Source of the DNA: Nocardia jejuensis NBRC 103114
GTDB taxonomy: Bacteria > Actinomycetota > Actinomycetes > Mycobacteriales > Mycobacteriaceae
Length of the DNA: 64,000 nucleotides
Direction: 5' to 3'
NCBI RefSeq assembly: GCF_001613145.1
Contig: NZ_BDBU01000023.1
Span: 239,371 to 303,370 of the forward strand
Part shown: piece by piece, positions 18,066 through 27,962 of the stretch
Layout of the letters: every line of letters starts with the position of its first letter
Numbering within the stretch: position 1 is the first letter of the stretch
Position numbers and translations under genes: made by a program
The notes under the pieces: model-generated
Seen by the model: only the letters and a program-made list of their open reading frames with translations
The model's database searches: none
What the model was told of the DNA's origin: nothing

Positions 18066-18488
18066 GTGACCGCCGAACAGCCCGCCGACACCTTCGCCCT
18101 CTGGGATCAGGACGGCGACGGCCTCATCTCCGCGCAGGACATCCTCGCCGGAATCACCGCCCTGGGTCTGGACATCGACTCCGAGGCGGTCGAACGCCTG
18201 GTGGCGGCCGCCGACACCGACGGCGACTGGCTCATCTCCCGCGCCGAGTTCGACGCCGCGCGCCTGGGCCGCGATCCCGAGATCAACGATCCCGACGCCG
18301 CTTTCGACACCTTCGACACCAACCGCAACGAGCTCATCGAACTCGACGAGCTCGAATCCCTGCTCCGCACCTGCCCCGACCTGTCCCACGAATCCGCGGC
18401 GGCCCTGCTCGTCACCGCCGACCTGGATGGCGACGGCTACCTCTCCCGAGCCGAATTCGCCGCGCTCCTGGCCACACTCGCGCCCTGA
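18066..18488 (+). CDS. Calmodulin-like protein with four EF-hands
   Basis: 140 residues, strongly acidic, cytoplasmic. Four EF-hand loops are visible: DQDGDGLISAQD, DTDGDWLISRAE, DTNRNELIELDE and DLDGDGYLSRAE. Loops 1, 2 and 4 have canonical calcium ligands at positions 1, 3, 5 and 12. Loop 3 has R at 4 and E at 6 and may bind weakly. The two-pair layout is that of calmodulin and actinobacterial calerythrin-type proteins, which buffer or sense calcium. GTG start with AGGGGGA upstream. It lies 51 bp downstream of the phosphatase gene and could be co-transcribed. Confidence 0.92.
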   Translation: MTAEQPADTFALWDQDGDGLISAQDILAGITALGLDIDSEAVERLVAAADTDGDWLISRAEFDAARLGRDPEINDPDAAFDTFDTNRNELIELDELESLLRTCPDLSHESAAALLVTADLDGDGYLSRAEFAALLATLAP

Positions 18489-18493
18489 ACCGT

Positions 18494-18517
18494 GCCCGTC
18501 GCCGCGCTGCGACGGGC
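18494..18517. terminator. Hairpin terminator after the EF-hand gene
   Basis: Nine-base perfect arms GCCCGTCGC and GCGACGGGC with a 6-nt loop, five bases past the EF-hand stop codon and upstream of the convergent acyl-CoA ligase stop. Confidence 0.75.
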
Positions 18518-18597
18518 AGCTCAGTAGCGGAAATGATAGTCGCGGCGGAGCGCCCCACCGGCCGCGCAGCGACGTCCCCTCCCCCGCAGTCGTCGGC

Positions 18598-20217
18598 TCA
18601 CACGTCCTGGAGCTTGCGCTTGAGCACCTTCCCGGTGGGGTTACGGGGTAGCTCCCCGAGGAACACGACCTCGCGGGGCACCTTGTACCGCGCCAGGTTC
18701 GTCTTCACGAAGTCCTTGATCTCGCCCTCGGTGAGCGAGTGACCCTCGTGGATCACCACGAAAGCCTTGAGTCGCGCCCCGTATTTCTCGTCGTGGACCC
18801 CGAGAACCGCGGCCTCCCGCACCGAGACATGGGTGTACAGCAGCTCCTCGACCTCCACCGGAAAGACGTTCTCCCCGCCGGAGACGATCATGTCGTCGTC
18901 CCGGCCGTCGATGAAAAGCCTTCCGGCCGAGTCGAAATGACCGACGTCGCCGGAGGACATGAGACCGCGGATCACTTCCTTGTTCCCGCCGCCGGTGTAG
19001 CCCTCGAACTGGATCACATTGCCGACGAAGATTCGCCCGGTGGTCCCCACGGGAACCCGGCGGCCGTTCTCGTCCAGGATCGCGACCCGCGCACCCAGCA
19101 CCGGACGACCCACGCAACCGGGCTCCACCGCCAGGTCCTCGGGCGTCGCGATGGTGGCGTAGGCGACCTCGGTCGAGCCGTAAAGGTTGTAGACGACCGG
19201 CCCGAAGGCGGCGGTCACCTCACGGCAGAGCTGTGCTCCCAGTTGCGAACCCGCGACGAACACGATGCGCAGCGCGGACAGGTCACGCCCGGTGAGCGCC
19301 CGGCCGCCGAGATCCATCATGCGGTTCAGCATCACCGGGACGACGATCATGGTGCTCGCGTGATGCCGGGCGGCGCTGTCGATGGCCTCTTGCGGATCGA
19401 ACCGGCGGCGGATCACCAGCGTGGACCCGAACCCGAGGGTCAGCATGGACATCGCGAAGCCCAGCGTGTGGAACATCGGAGCGCAGCATTCGGTCACCTC
19501 GTTCACCCGGAACGGGACCTTGGACAGCAGACCGCCCAGTGCGGCAAGCGATTTCGGCTCCGCGCGCGGCGCACCCTTGGGTGTTCCGGTGGTGCCGCTG
19601 GTGAGCAGGATGATCTTGGGCTCGGCTCCCGGCGCGGGCGGCGAGGCCGGTGAGCCCTCGGCGATGAGGAATTCCAGACTGTCCTCGCCGGGGTCGTCGG
19701 TCCAGGCCCGATAGCTGCCGCGCCGTGGGGACACCTCCGAGAGCATGTCCGCGTACTCGTCGTCGTAGACCAGTAGGTCGGTGCCCTCACGGGTGGCGAC
19801 ATCGCGAATCTGCGGGCCCGCGAAATCGGTGTTGAGCAGGATGATCCGGGCCCCGCACTTGGCGGCGGCGAAGATCGAGTCCAGCAGGCCGCGGTGATTG
19901 CGGGCCAGAATCGCCACGCCCTCACGCGGTTTCAGCCCGCGTTCACGCCAGGAGTTGGCCAGCCGATTGGACCGTTCCTCGAGCTCGGCGAAGGTCAGCG
20001 TGCCCAATTCGTCGATCACGGCGGTCCGGTCCGGGTAGCGCGCCGAGGACAGTCGCAGTCCGGCCGACAGCGTTCCGTATCGCAGCATGGCGGTGCCCGC
20101 AGCCAGCAGCGCGGCCGGTGATTCGAGCCGGGCCAGACCGGCTTCGACGACCAGCCGCGCCGATTCCATTTCCGTGTAGGCCCGATCGCCCACCGTGCGG
20201 ATCACTCCGAGTGTCAT
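18598..20217 (-). CDS. Acyl-CoA synthetase (FadD12-like AMP-binding enzyme)
   Basis: About 539 residues; ANL superfamily enzyme predicted to activate a fatty or other carboxylic acid to its acyl-AMP and CoA thioester. Motifs: P-loop LLTSGTTGTPKG, NLYGSTEVA, SSGDVGHFDSAGRLFIDGRDD, and C-terminal lysine motif NPTGKVLKRKL. The N-terminal about 70 residues preceding the AMP-binding core resemble mycobacterial FadD12/FadD2-type enzymes; this is my recollection of the family. Start choice is uncertain: ATG 20217 fits family length, but GTG 20241 has AAGGTGA at good spacing. Same strand as the next ligase gene 204 bp upstream, with a terminator hairpin between them. Confidence 0.9.
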   Translation of the reverse strand: MTLGVIRTVGDRAYTEMESARLVVEAGLARLESPAALLAAGTAMLRYGTLSAGLRLSSARYPDRTAVIDELGTLTFAELEERSNRLANSWRERGLKPREGVAILARNHRGLLDSIFAAAKCGARIILLNTDFAGPQIRDVATREGTDLLVYDDEYADMLSEVSPRRGSYRAWTDDPGEDSLEFLIAEGSPASPPAPGAEPKIILLTSGTTGTPKGAPRAEPKSLAALGGLLSKVPFRVNEVTECCAPMFHTLGFAMSMLTLGFGSTLVIRRRFDPQEAIDSAARHHASTMIVVPVMLNRMMDLGGRALTGRDLSALRIVFVAGSQLGAQLCREVTAAFGPVVYNLYGSTEVAYATIATPEDLAVEPGCVGRPVLGARVAILDENGRRVPVGTTGRIFVGNVIQFEGYTGGGNKEVIRGLMSSGDVGHFDSAGRLFIDGRDDDMIVSGGENVFPVEVEELLYTHVSVREAAVLGVHDEKYGARLKAFVVIHEGHSLTEGEIKDFVKTNLARYKVPREVVFLGELPRNPTGKVLKRKLQDV

Positions 20218-20376
20218 GCGCTCGCCCCCGCCGATTCCCACACCGATTCACCTTGCGCGCACGTCGATTCCACACGGACCTCCTCGTCGAGCCCCACCAC
20301 TCCGGACGACCCCCGCGGGCATCCGCCTTCGAAACCAACGGTAGAGCCGGGAACCCCGGAGCGGAACCCTTGACCG

Positions 20377-20413
20377 AACCTCGCACCCCGGCACGCCGCC
20401 GGGATGCGAGGTT
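20377..20413 (-). terminator. Strong hairpin terminator downstream of the second fadD gene
   Basis: Arms AACCTCGCA and TGCGAGGTT, extended inward by CCCGGC/GCCGGG across one mismatch, around a 5-nt loop. It begins nine bases past the minus-strand fadD stop at 20422. Confidence 0.8.
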
Positions 20414-20421
20414 CGAACCCC

Positions 20422-22059
<1,638 letters not shown>

Positions 22060-22092
22060 TTCCCAACCGCTCCTTGGATATACCTACTGGAG

Positions 22093-22108
22093 AGTGAACT
22101 GAGTCACT
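22093..22108. promoter_or_regulatory. Short inverted repeat in the fadD promoter region
   Basis: Arms AGTGA and TCACT are separated by 6 nt, 34-49 bp before ATG 22059. On the minus strand a GTGACT-N15-TAGGTA promoter-like pair overlaps it. Short arms make this a weak candidate operator. Confidence 0.3.
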
Positions 22109-22628
22109 TGCTGGGCAGGATATCCGAAATCGGACATCCGCGGTCTGGCGGTTAGCTGACGGCGGGATGCGCCCAGCTCACCCGGCGGCGCGGTGTGGCG
22201 ACGCACAGCCACCGCCCGCTCATTCGGACCGTGCCGGATCCCCCGCGCGAAGTATCGGCTGCGGGCGACGAACCCCACCTTCGCCGCCCGCAGCCTGCTG
22301 CCGACCCGCCGCCACCCAACATGGCGACCAGCCGACATCGAAGTCCTGATCACATCGACTCGCGACGACACCCCCTGCGGTGCCGCAGAATAGCCAATTG
22401 CTAACCAGGACAAGCAAATTGGAGTACTATCTTCCGTGAATATAGGGAAACCGACGCCCGAATGTCCAGTCGAGGACAGCGTCGCAGGTCAGATGGTGCT
22501 CACTGACCGAGACAGCTGTCCGTGAGGCCGTGCGCGAGCAATCGCCGGAATCCGGCTGCCCGGACCGTGGCCAGAATGGCCGAAAATATCGATTCGATGT
22601 CCGCGTATGTGTTCGCGACCAGCGGCGA

Positions 22629-22634
22629 TACGTT
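22629..22634 (+). promoter_or_regulatory. Putative -10 element of a leaderless BVMO transcript
   Basis: TACGTT ends 12 bp before the BVMO ATG, and no separate ribosome site is visible apart from GAGGG abutting the start. This fits a leaderless or near-leaderless mRNA, common in mycolata. Confidence 0.4.
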
Positions 22635-22646
22635 TACCGTCGAGGG

Positions 22647-24116
22647 ATGAAGCGAGAGCCGTCCATTCTCATCATCGGCGCCGGGTTCGCCGGACTCGGC
22701 ATGGCGCTGGAATTGCAGCGCCGCGGGATGTCGAACTTCACCATTCTGGAGAAGGCCGCCGATCTGGGCGGTGTGTGGCGCGAGAACACCTACCCCGGCG
22801 CCGCCTGCGATGTGCCGTCACCGCTCTACTCGTGGTCGTTCGAGCCGAAACCCGATTGGCCGCGCCGGTTCTCGCAGCAGCGCGATATCCACGGATACAT
22901 GCGCACGGTCGCCGAGAAGTATGACCTGCCAGCGAAAATAGAATTCGGAGCCGAGGTCACCGACGCCGAATTCGATGAGGGCGCGGGCATTTGGCGAGTC
23001 AACACCACCGACGGCGTCACCCATATCGCCGACATCCTGATCCCGGCCGTCGGTCAGCTCTCGCGCCCGGCGATGCCGAATCTGCCCGGCATCGACTCGT
23101 TCACCGGCGCGGCCTTCCACTCCGCCGAATGGGATCACTCGGTGGATCTGACCGGCAAACGCGTGGCATGCATCGGCACGGGAGCCAGTGCCATCCAATA
23201 CATTCCGCGCATCCAGCCCGAGGCCGCGCACCTGACGCTGTTCCAGCGCTCGGCCGCCTGGGTGCTGCCCAAGTTCGACACCGAGTACAGCGCGCTGCAT
23301 CACGCGCTGTTCGAACGCGTGCCCGTCACCCAGCTGGCCGAGCGCTTCGCCATCTGGTCGACGTTCGAATTCCTCGCGCTGGCCCTGACCGATATCCCCG
23401 GACTCAAGCACCCCGTGATCGCCCTGGCGAACCGGCATCTCGAGAAGCAGGTTCCCGATCTCGCGTTGCGCGCCAAGCTGACTCCCGATTATCCGGCGGG
23501 CTGCAAGCGCGGACTGTTCTCCAACGAGTACTTCCCCGCACTGGCCCAGCCCAACGTGAGCGTGGAGACCACCGCCATCGAAGCGGTGACCCCCAACGGG
23601 ATTCGCACCGCCGACGGTGTCGAGCACGCGGTGGACGTGATCATCTACGGCACCGGCTTCAAGGGCACCGAGTTCCTCGCGCCGATGAACATCTACGGCC
23701 TGGGCGGTCGCAAGCTGGCCGACGTCTGGTCGGCCGAGGGCGCGCGCGCGTTCCTGGGCATCTCGGTGCCGGAATTCCCGAACCTGTTCATGATGTACGG
23801 CCCGAACACCAATGTCGGCTCGGGTTCGATCATCTACATGCTCGAGGCGCAGGCCCGCTACATCCGCCAGGTGGCGCAGTATCTGGCGCAGCGCCCGGCC
23901 ACCTTCCTCTCGGTGCGCGCGGACGCCGAACAGTCCTGGGACGACTGGCTCCAACCCCGCCTGAAGGACACCCCCTGGAACTTCTGCTCCAGCTGGTACC
24001 GCAACGCCTCGGGCCGCATCACCAACAACTGGCCCGGCGCCACCTCCCTGTTCCGTTGGAAGACAAGGAAATTCACCCCCTCCGATTACGAGGAACGGCG
24101 CGCCGAGCGCAGGTGA
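22647..24116 (+). CDS. Flavin-containing Baeyer-Villiger-type monooxygenase
   Basis: 489 residues. Two Rossmann motifs (IIGAGFAGLGMA at 9-20 for FAD, IGTGASA at 176-182 for NADPH) flank the Baeyer-Villiger fingerprint FTGAAFHSAEWD (152-163; FxGxxxHxxxW). WRENTYPGAACDVPSPLYSW matches class B flavin monooxygenases. Such enzymes insert oxygen beside ketone carbonyls or oxidise heteroatoms with NADPH and O2. The substrate cannot be told from sequence. The in-frame frame extends to 22530, but MKREPSILIIGAG is the natural start. Confidence 0.92.
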   Translation: MKREPSILIIGAGFAGLGMALELQRRGMSNFTILEKAADLGGVWRENTYPGAACDVPSPLYSWSFEPKPDWPRRFSQQRDIHGYMRTVAEKYDLPAKIEFGAEVTDAEFDEGAGIWRVNTTDGVTHIADILIPAVGQLSRPAMPNLPGIDSFTGAAFHSAEWDHSVDLTGKRVACIGTGASAIQYIPRIQPEAAHLTLFQRSAAWVLPKFDTEYSALHHALFERVPVTQLAERFAIWSTFEFLALALTDIPGLKHPVIALANRHLEKQVPDLALRAKLTPDYPAGCKRGLFSNEYFPALAQPNVSVETTAIEAVTPNGIRTADGVEHAVDVIIYGTGFKGTEFLAPMNIYGLGGRKLADVWSAEGARAFLGISVPEFPNLFMMYGPNTNVGSGSIIYMLEAQARYIRQVAQYLAQRPATFLSVRADAEQSWDDWLQPRLKDTPWNFCSSWYRNASGRITNNWPGATSLFRWKTRKFTPSDYEERRAERR

Positions 24117-24360
24117 ACTCCCCGCCGGAATGCGGCGGCCCGGACTCCCCGACCCGACTGTCCGTGACTGTCTCCACTCGAACCGTGGATCGTCAGCTCT
24201 ACAGGCCGCGTGGTCGGGGACAAACCGCTCCTCGGAGGACCCACATCCCGCCAACCACCGCCGAAACCCCTCCCACCCGTAACGGATGCGGCCCCCAGCC
24301 CCCCAACCAGGTAGACTCCCCGACGTCCCAGCTAGGCCGCACCCCAACCCAGCCGGTCCA

Positions 24361-24433
24361 GCCCTCGTAGCTCAGGGGATAGAGCACCGCTCTCCTAAAG
24401 CGGGTGTCGCAGGTTCGAATCCTGCCGAGGGCA
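24361..24433 (+). tRNA. tRNA-Arg (anticodon CCT)
   Basis: 73 nt. The acceptor arms GCCCTCG (24361-24367) and CGAGGGC (24426-24432) pair perfectly. The D arm TAGCTCAGGGGATAGAGCA, the anticodon stem CCGCT/AGCGG with loop CTCCTAA, and the T loop GGTTCGAATCC are all canonical. The anticodon CCT reads AGG (Arg). CCA is not encoded. The atypical block 24.7-31.2 kb starts directly downstream, the usual position for integrated elements. Confidence 0.97.
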
Positions 24434-24698
24434 CAACAGGACCTTCATTCGCTAGGGTCATGTAATGGTTCTGGCGTCCGAGGTTGGTGCGCGTGAACGG
24501 CCGGCAGCGGCCACACTGGATTGCCCCGCTAGCACCCTCTAGTGCTGTGGCTGCATCCGCGAATCAGGTAGCCGGCACAACGAGAATTCCTGCTACCCAA
24601 TGCCATCGCGCCGACGGTACCGCGCGGTCGCCGACCATGGCTCGGCTTCTGCGAATTCTCTGTGCTCGGCAAGCATTGGCGATGGCTCACGGCATTGG
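24434..24698. other. Spacer between tRNA-Arg and the defence block
   Basis: 265 bp with lower GC than the flanks. I see no recognisable gene, no integrase remnant, and no obvious copy of the tRNA 3' end further right. Confidence 0.5.
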
Positions 24699-25820
24699 TT
24701 AAATCTCTACACGAGGTCGTTCGCTGATATCTCGGCCGAGCAGAACTCGAACATCAGCTTCAGGGAGTCCGGATCGACTGACAAAGTCCGTGAAGGAAAG
24801 ACCGGTCGTTTCCATGAGTTCCACTGCACGGCCTAGAAGTACTGGTCCTTCCGGGTTCCCCAGCGGACCTGGCTCTACTTTCCGCCAACCTCGAACGGAC
24901 AGGGCTTTCCATCCCTGGGCGTAGGTGTGTTCGTCCATGACGCCGAGGGTCTTAGCCCTGACCAGTAGGGCGGCGATCGAGACGTGCCATTTCGCCTTCA
25001 AGCGGAGAAATGTCGGCCAGTCAAGGCGATCCGGGAGCTCGGATCGTATGTCGTCGGCTGGCATGAGAAATGCGGCAGCGAACTCGTGGGCTTGGTTTTC
25101 GGTGACTTTGTCACCTACTGCTCCTGCAACGCCGTGCAAAACCAAATGGCCTAGTTCGTGGGCAACATCGAAACGGGAGCGGTCACGCAAGCCCTTGTCT
25201 GCCCCGAGAGCAACGACCGGCCTGTCAGGGAAATCGACGCAGAACGCATCGACCTTCTCGATGCCGACACGGAAACGGACGACAACAATGCCGTTCCCTT
25301 CCAGCAGTCGTACGACATCTTGAACAGGACCGCGTGGGACGTTCCAGTGGTGACGAACCTGGGCAGCTGCTTGTTCGATGTCTACGAGCTGAAGCGAATT
25401 TTCGTTGTCGATGGGCACGCGAGACAGGTTCAAAGGGGGCAACACTACATATTTCTCAAGCTCAAGCGCGAGTTCCCGTGCGAGGTGAACATAAGCCAGA
25501 GCTTGTTGCCGATCTCGGGGAGAGGTCGATCGAAGGCTTCGGAAGAACCCGTTGACCTGTTCGTGCGCCGGGGGGCGCGCTGGCGCGGCAAAAAAGGACG
25601 GCGGTACCCGTAGCGCGACCGCGAGGCGCCGGAGCGTTGATGCGGCAGGTTTGGTGTGGCCGTTCTCGAATTGACTGATTGAGCCTGCGGTGACGGAGCC
25701 GACTTCCCGGGCCAGCTGTACCTGGGTCAGGCCGCGGAGTTCGCGGGCCATCCGCAATCTGGCCCTGTCGAACAGGGCCGATATGTCGCCCGGCTCCAGT
25801 TTCAGTTGCGAGTCCTTCAC
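24699..25820 (-). CDS. XRE-family HTH fused to ImmA/IrrE (M78) zinc peptidase; CapH-CapP-like CBASS regulator
   Basis: 373 residues. An N-terminal XRE helix-turn-helix (about 20-75: LTQVQLAREVGSVTAGSISQ) is joined to an ImmA/IrrE-type peptidase with HELGH at 221-225 and a likely third ligand E246 in AHEFAAAFLMP. GTG start with GGAG nine bases upstream. Known: in several CBASS loci a separate HTH repressor (CapH) is cleaved by an ImmA-like peptidase (CapP) after DNA damage. Here both functions sit in one chain, transcribed divergently from a CBASS operon across 248 bp that holds an inverted repeat. Inferred: it represses the operon and is inactivated, perhaps by self-cleavage, under stress. 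Similar fusions also regulate phage and plasmid genes, so a different target is possible. Confidence 0.92.
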   Translation of the reverse strand: MKDSQLKLEPGDISALFDRARLRMARELRGLTQVQLAREVGSVTAGSISQFENGHTKPAASTLRRLAVALRVPPSFFAAPARPPAHEQVNGFFRSLRSTSPRDRQQALAYVHLARELALELEKYVVLPPLNLSRVPIDNENSLQLVDIEQAAAQVRHHWNVPRGPVQDVVRLLEGNGIVVVRFRVGIEKVDAFCVDFPDRPVVALGADKGLRDRSRFDVAHELGHLVLHGVAGAVGDKVTENQAHEFAAAFLMPADDIRSELPDRLDWPTFLRLKAKWHVSIAALLVRAKTLGVMDEHTYAQGWKALSVRGWRKVEPGPLGNPEGPVLLGRAVELMETTGLSFTDFVSRSGLPEADVRVLLGRDISERPRVEI

Positions 25821-25966
25821 GTCGCTCGTCTCCGTGCCAGTCGGTGTCCGCCTGTCAGCCGACGATCCTCGATCTTGTTAATTCCCTTCGCATCTTAAGC
25901 ACACCTCGGTTACCACGCGGGTCAACCTCTCAGCACCACCAGGACAATTCCGATTGAAATGTGTCT

Positions 25967-25994
25967 GACTACACGTTGATTATGTCATGTAGTC
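25967..25994. promoter_or_regulatory. Inverted repeat, candidate operator of the CBASS operon
   Basis: Perfect 7-bp arms GACTACA (25967-25973) and TGTAGTC (25988-25994) with 14 bp between, in the AT-richer divergent spacer. Promoter-like TTGAAA (25954-25959) precedes it, so a bound regulator could block transcription toward the operon. Two-turn spacing suits a dimeric XRE protein. Confidence 0.55.
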
Positions 25995-26068
25995 TACCTT
26001 AGATCGAGAAAGTACTGTTCCAATCTGAGGTTACTCGCTGCCGGATGCGAGAGACGGAGTCACAAGGG

Positions 26069-26974
26069 ATGAAGGTTCAAGAGTGTGTCCTGTCGGAGGA
26101 TGTCATCGCTGCCGACTCGGCGGAGGCCGCTCTGTGGCACGCCATCGTGGTGCCGGAGGCAATCAAGGAGAGGCTGCGCAACCAGACCCTGTTGTCGCTG
26201 CTCGTGCGACCTGATTTGCCATTCGCGATGACGGCGTTGCACGGGTTGTGCACGCTATATGGGCCGCCGGGAACCGGCAAAACCACCCTGGCTCGGGGTC
26301 TCCCGGCACAGGTCGCGGGTTACGTCCCCGGTGGCGAGGTCCGCCGGATCGAGATCAACCCACATGGACTGATGAGTGCCGAGCACGGGCAGTCACAGCG
26401 GCGAGTCAGCGAGCTGCTCGGCGAGTATGTGCCAGGGCTCGCGGCAGACGGTATGCCGACCGTGGTAATCCTCGATGAGGTCGAGTCGATGGCCGTGGCC
26501 CGCTCGGCGGCGTCGTTGGCCGCCAACCCGGCCGACGTCCATCGTGCTACCGACGCAGTGCTCACCGCGTTGGATCTCAACGCCATCGAACACCCTCATC
26601 TGTTCTTCGTCGCAACCAGCAACTTCACCACTGCATTGGACGAGGCGTTTCTTTCCCGCTCCGACGCGGCCATCCTCATCCCGCTGCCCGAAATCGAGGC
26701 GCTGCGGGAGATCCTGGCCTCAACGCTGCTGGCCCTCGCCGACAAGTACCCGGCTTTGGAAGAGCTGGCACATTCTTCGGCGATGACTTTCATCGCCGAA
26801 GCAGCGCATGGGTTGGACGGCCGCCGCACGCGCAAGGTGGTCTTCGAAGCTCTTGCTCAGCGACTGAATACGGTGCTGGACCCCGGCTGTCTCACCCGGG
26901 AGGACTTGACGACTGCAGTACGAAACGCCGTCGCAGAGAACGGGCGTCTGGAGGTGTCGGATGCTGCGCATTAG
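26069..26974 (+). CDS. cap6: Pch2/TRIP13-like AAA+ ATPase of type III CBASS (Cap6)
   Basis: About 301 residues. AAA+ core: Walker A GPPGTGKT (65-72), Walker B VVILDE (132-137), sensor-1 Asn in ATSNFTTALDEAFLSR, arginine finger in LSRSD. Its size, and the HORMA gene two genes downstream, match bacterial TRIP13-like proteins. Known: these hexamers remodel closed HORMA proteins to the open state and so keep the CD-NTase off until infection. First gene of a five-gene operon; its last 14 bp overlap the next gene. ATG 26069 (GGAG nine bases upstream) is preferred over ATG 26045. Confidence 0.9.
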   Translation: MKVQECVLSEDVIAADSAEAALWHAIVVPEAIKERLRNQTLLSLLVRPDLPFAMTALHGLCTLYGPPGTGKTTLARGLPAQVAGYVPGGEVRRIEINPHGLMSAEHGQSQRRVSELLGEYVPGLAADGMPTVVILDEVESMAVARSAASLAANPADVHRATDAVLTALDLNAIEHPHLFFVATSNFTTALDEAFLSRSDAAILIPLPEIEALREILASTLLALADKYPALEELAHSSAMTFIAEAAHGLDGRRTRKVVFEALAQRLNTVLDPGCLTREDLTTAVRNAVAENGRLEVSDAAH

Positions 26975-27440
26975 GCAGGTGGCGGCCTCTCCTGTACGCA
27001 ACGCGAGCGTGACATGGACGGTGATCGCGGACCTCGTGGCCGACACTGTGGCGCAGTCCTCCGCGCTGTCCCGTACGGAGGCGCTGCAGGCGATGTCGGC
27101 CGCCGAGGCGGTTGGACGGACGCTGATCGCGGGCGGGCACCTGCAAACGCAGGCCATCACACTGGTGGTCGGCAAGGTGCACTGCGAGATTACGACGGTG
27201 TCCGGCGCGGCGGCCTTGACGCTGGAGGAGAACCTCAACCCCATCCCCGGCGCGGCGGGTGCCGACGACTTCACGATCTATCTGCCGTCCCCGATGCCGT
27301 TCCGAGAATTGGTGAAAGCCGCGGCAGGCGGGCACGCTCGGCTGTCCGAGGCCGTCCCGCCCGCTCCGGAGGTGAACGCCGCCATCTCCGGTCCGCTGAT
27401 CGACCGCGAGGTGCTGCGCCGGGCGGTGACTCAGCGATGA
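26961..27440 (+). CDS. Unknown protein in the CBASS operon, between TRIP13 and HORMA genes
   Basis: 159 residues, no signal peptide or membrane helix. I do not recognise the family. Visible: a helical N-terminal half (TWTVIADLVADTVAQ, ALQAMSAAEAVGRTLIAGG), a beta-like stretch (TQAITLVVGKVHCEITTVSG), then DDFTIYLPSPMPFRELVKAA and a Pro-rich, probably flexible tail ending LIDREVLRRAVTQR. It overlaps the ATPase gene by 14 bp and the HORMA gene by 4 bp, so translation is coupled to both. Its place is where some type III CBASS loci encode a second HORMA protein, so a diverged HORMA or a closure-peptide partner is possible; neither can be shown here. Confidence 0.8.
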   Translation: MLRIRQVAASPVRNASVTWTVIADLVADTVAQSSALSRTEALQAMSAAEAVGRTLIAGGHLQTQAITLVVGKVHCEITTVSGAAALTLEENLNPIPGAAGADDFTIYLPSPMPFRELVKAAAGGHARLSEAVPPAPEVNAAISGPLIDREVLRRAVTQR

Positions 27441-27937
27441 CCTCTACCCATACCTACAGCTACACCCAGACGCACACCGCGACACACCTGACCGATGTCA
27501 TCCTCGGCACCATCACCGAGATTCTCGCCGACCTCGGAGTCAACATGGATCGGCTATACCGCGATTGGGTGCAGACCGAGAATGCGATCAAAGCGTGGAT
27601 CGAGGAGGGCTCACTGGCCGCAGTCGTCCTCGAATGTCACCAGCCCTCAGGCGGGGTGGTCGCGGTGATCGAGTTCCCGGTGTCCTATACCTCCTCCGGC
27701 GAAGGCGACACCGAGTTCACCGCGTCCCGCGCCCGGCTCTCCCGGTTCCGGGCCAAACTCGACCAAGTGCCCGCAGGCACTACTTACAAACTGCTCTGCA
27801 CCCACAACAGGACCCCATCCGACCAACCGGGATGGGGGGCCGGCCACCGGTCGAACACTGTAGGCCTGCAAGGCATTACCTTCGGCACCCTCGGCTCAGC
27901 CCCACACGCTTCGACTGGCATGCGCTACTACTACTGA
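27437..27937 (+). CDS. cap7: Bacterial HORMA domain protein (Cap7), CBASS activator
   Basis: 166 residues from ATG 27437, which overlaps the upstream stop (ATGA). The N-terminal THTYSYTQTHTATHLTDVIL, then W...AIKAWIEEGSLAAVVLE, and the C-terminal PGWG...G...LG...Y pattern agree along the whole length with the bacterial HORMA family of type III CBASS (compare E. coli MS115-1 Cap7, from memory). Known: the HORMA protein senses a phage peptide, closes around it and binds and activates the CD-NTase; the TRIP13-like ATPase reverses this. The neighbours here are exactly those partners. Confidence 0.9.
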   Translation: MTSTHTYSYTQTHTATHLTDVILGTITEILADLGVNMDRLYRDWVQTENAIKAWIEEGSLAAVVLECHQPSGGVVAVIEFPVSYTSSGEGDTEFTASRARLSRFRAKLDQVPAGTTYKLLCTHNRTPSDQPGWGAGHRSNTVGLQGITFGTLGSAPHASTGMRYYY

Positions 27938-27962
27938 GACCATGGAGTTAGGTACACCCGCT

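Larger units (their letters stand above)
22060..22646. other. Intergenic region between divergent fadD and BVMO genes
   Basis: 587 bp without a convincing gene; short open frames here have no family resemblance. It contains the fadD promoter and repeat near its left end, a perfect 10-bp palindrome GACAGCTGTC at 22511-22520, and the BVMO -10 candidate at its right end. AT content rises around 22410-22450. Confidence 0.5.

Noticed and set aside
22084..22413. Open frame of 109 codons on the minus strand upstream of fadD
   Set aside because: It overlaps the fadD promoter region, has no motif, and overlapping frames on both strands look equally random.
24484..24702. Small open frame (72 codons) after the tRNA
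   Set aside because: No family resemblance and no convincing ribosome site; kept only as an unexplained spacer.
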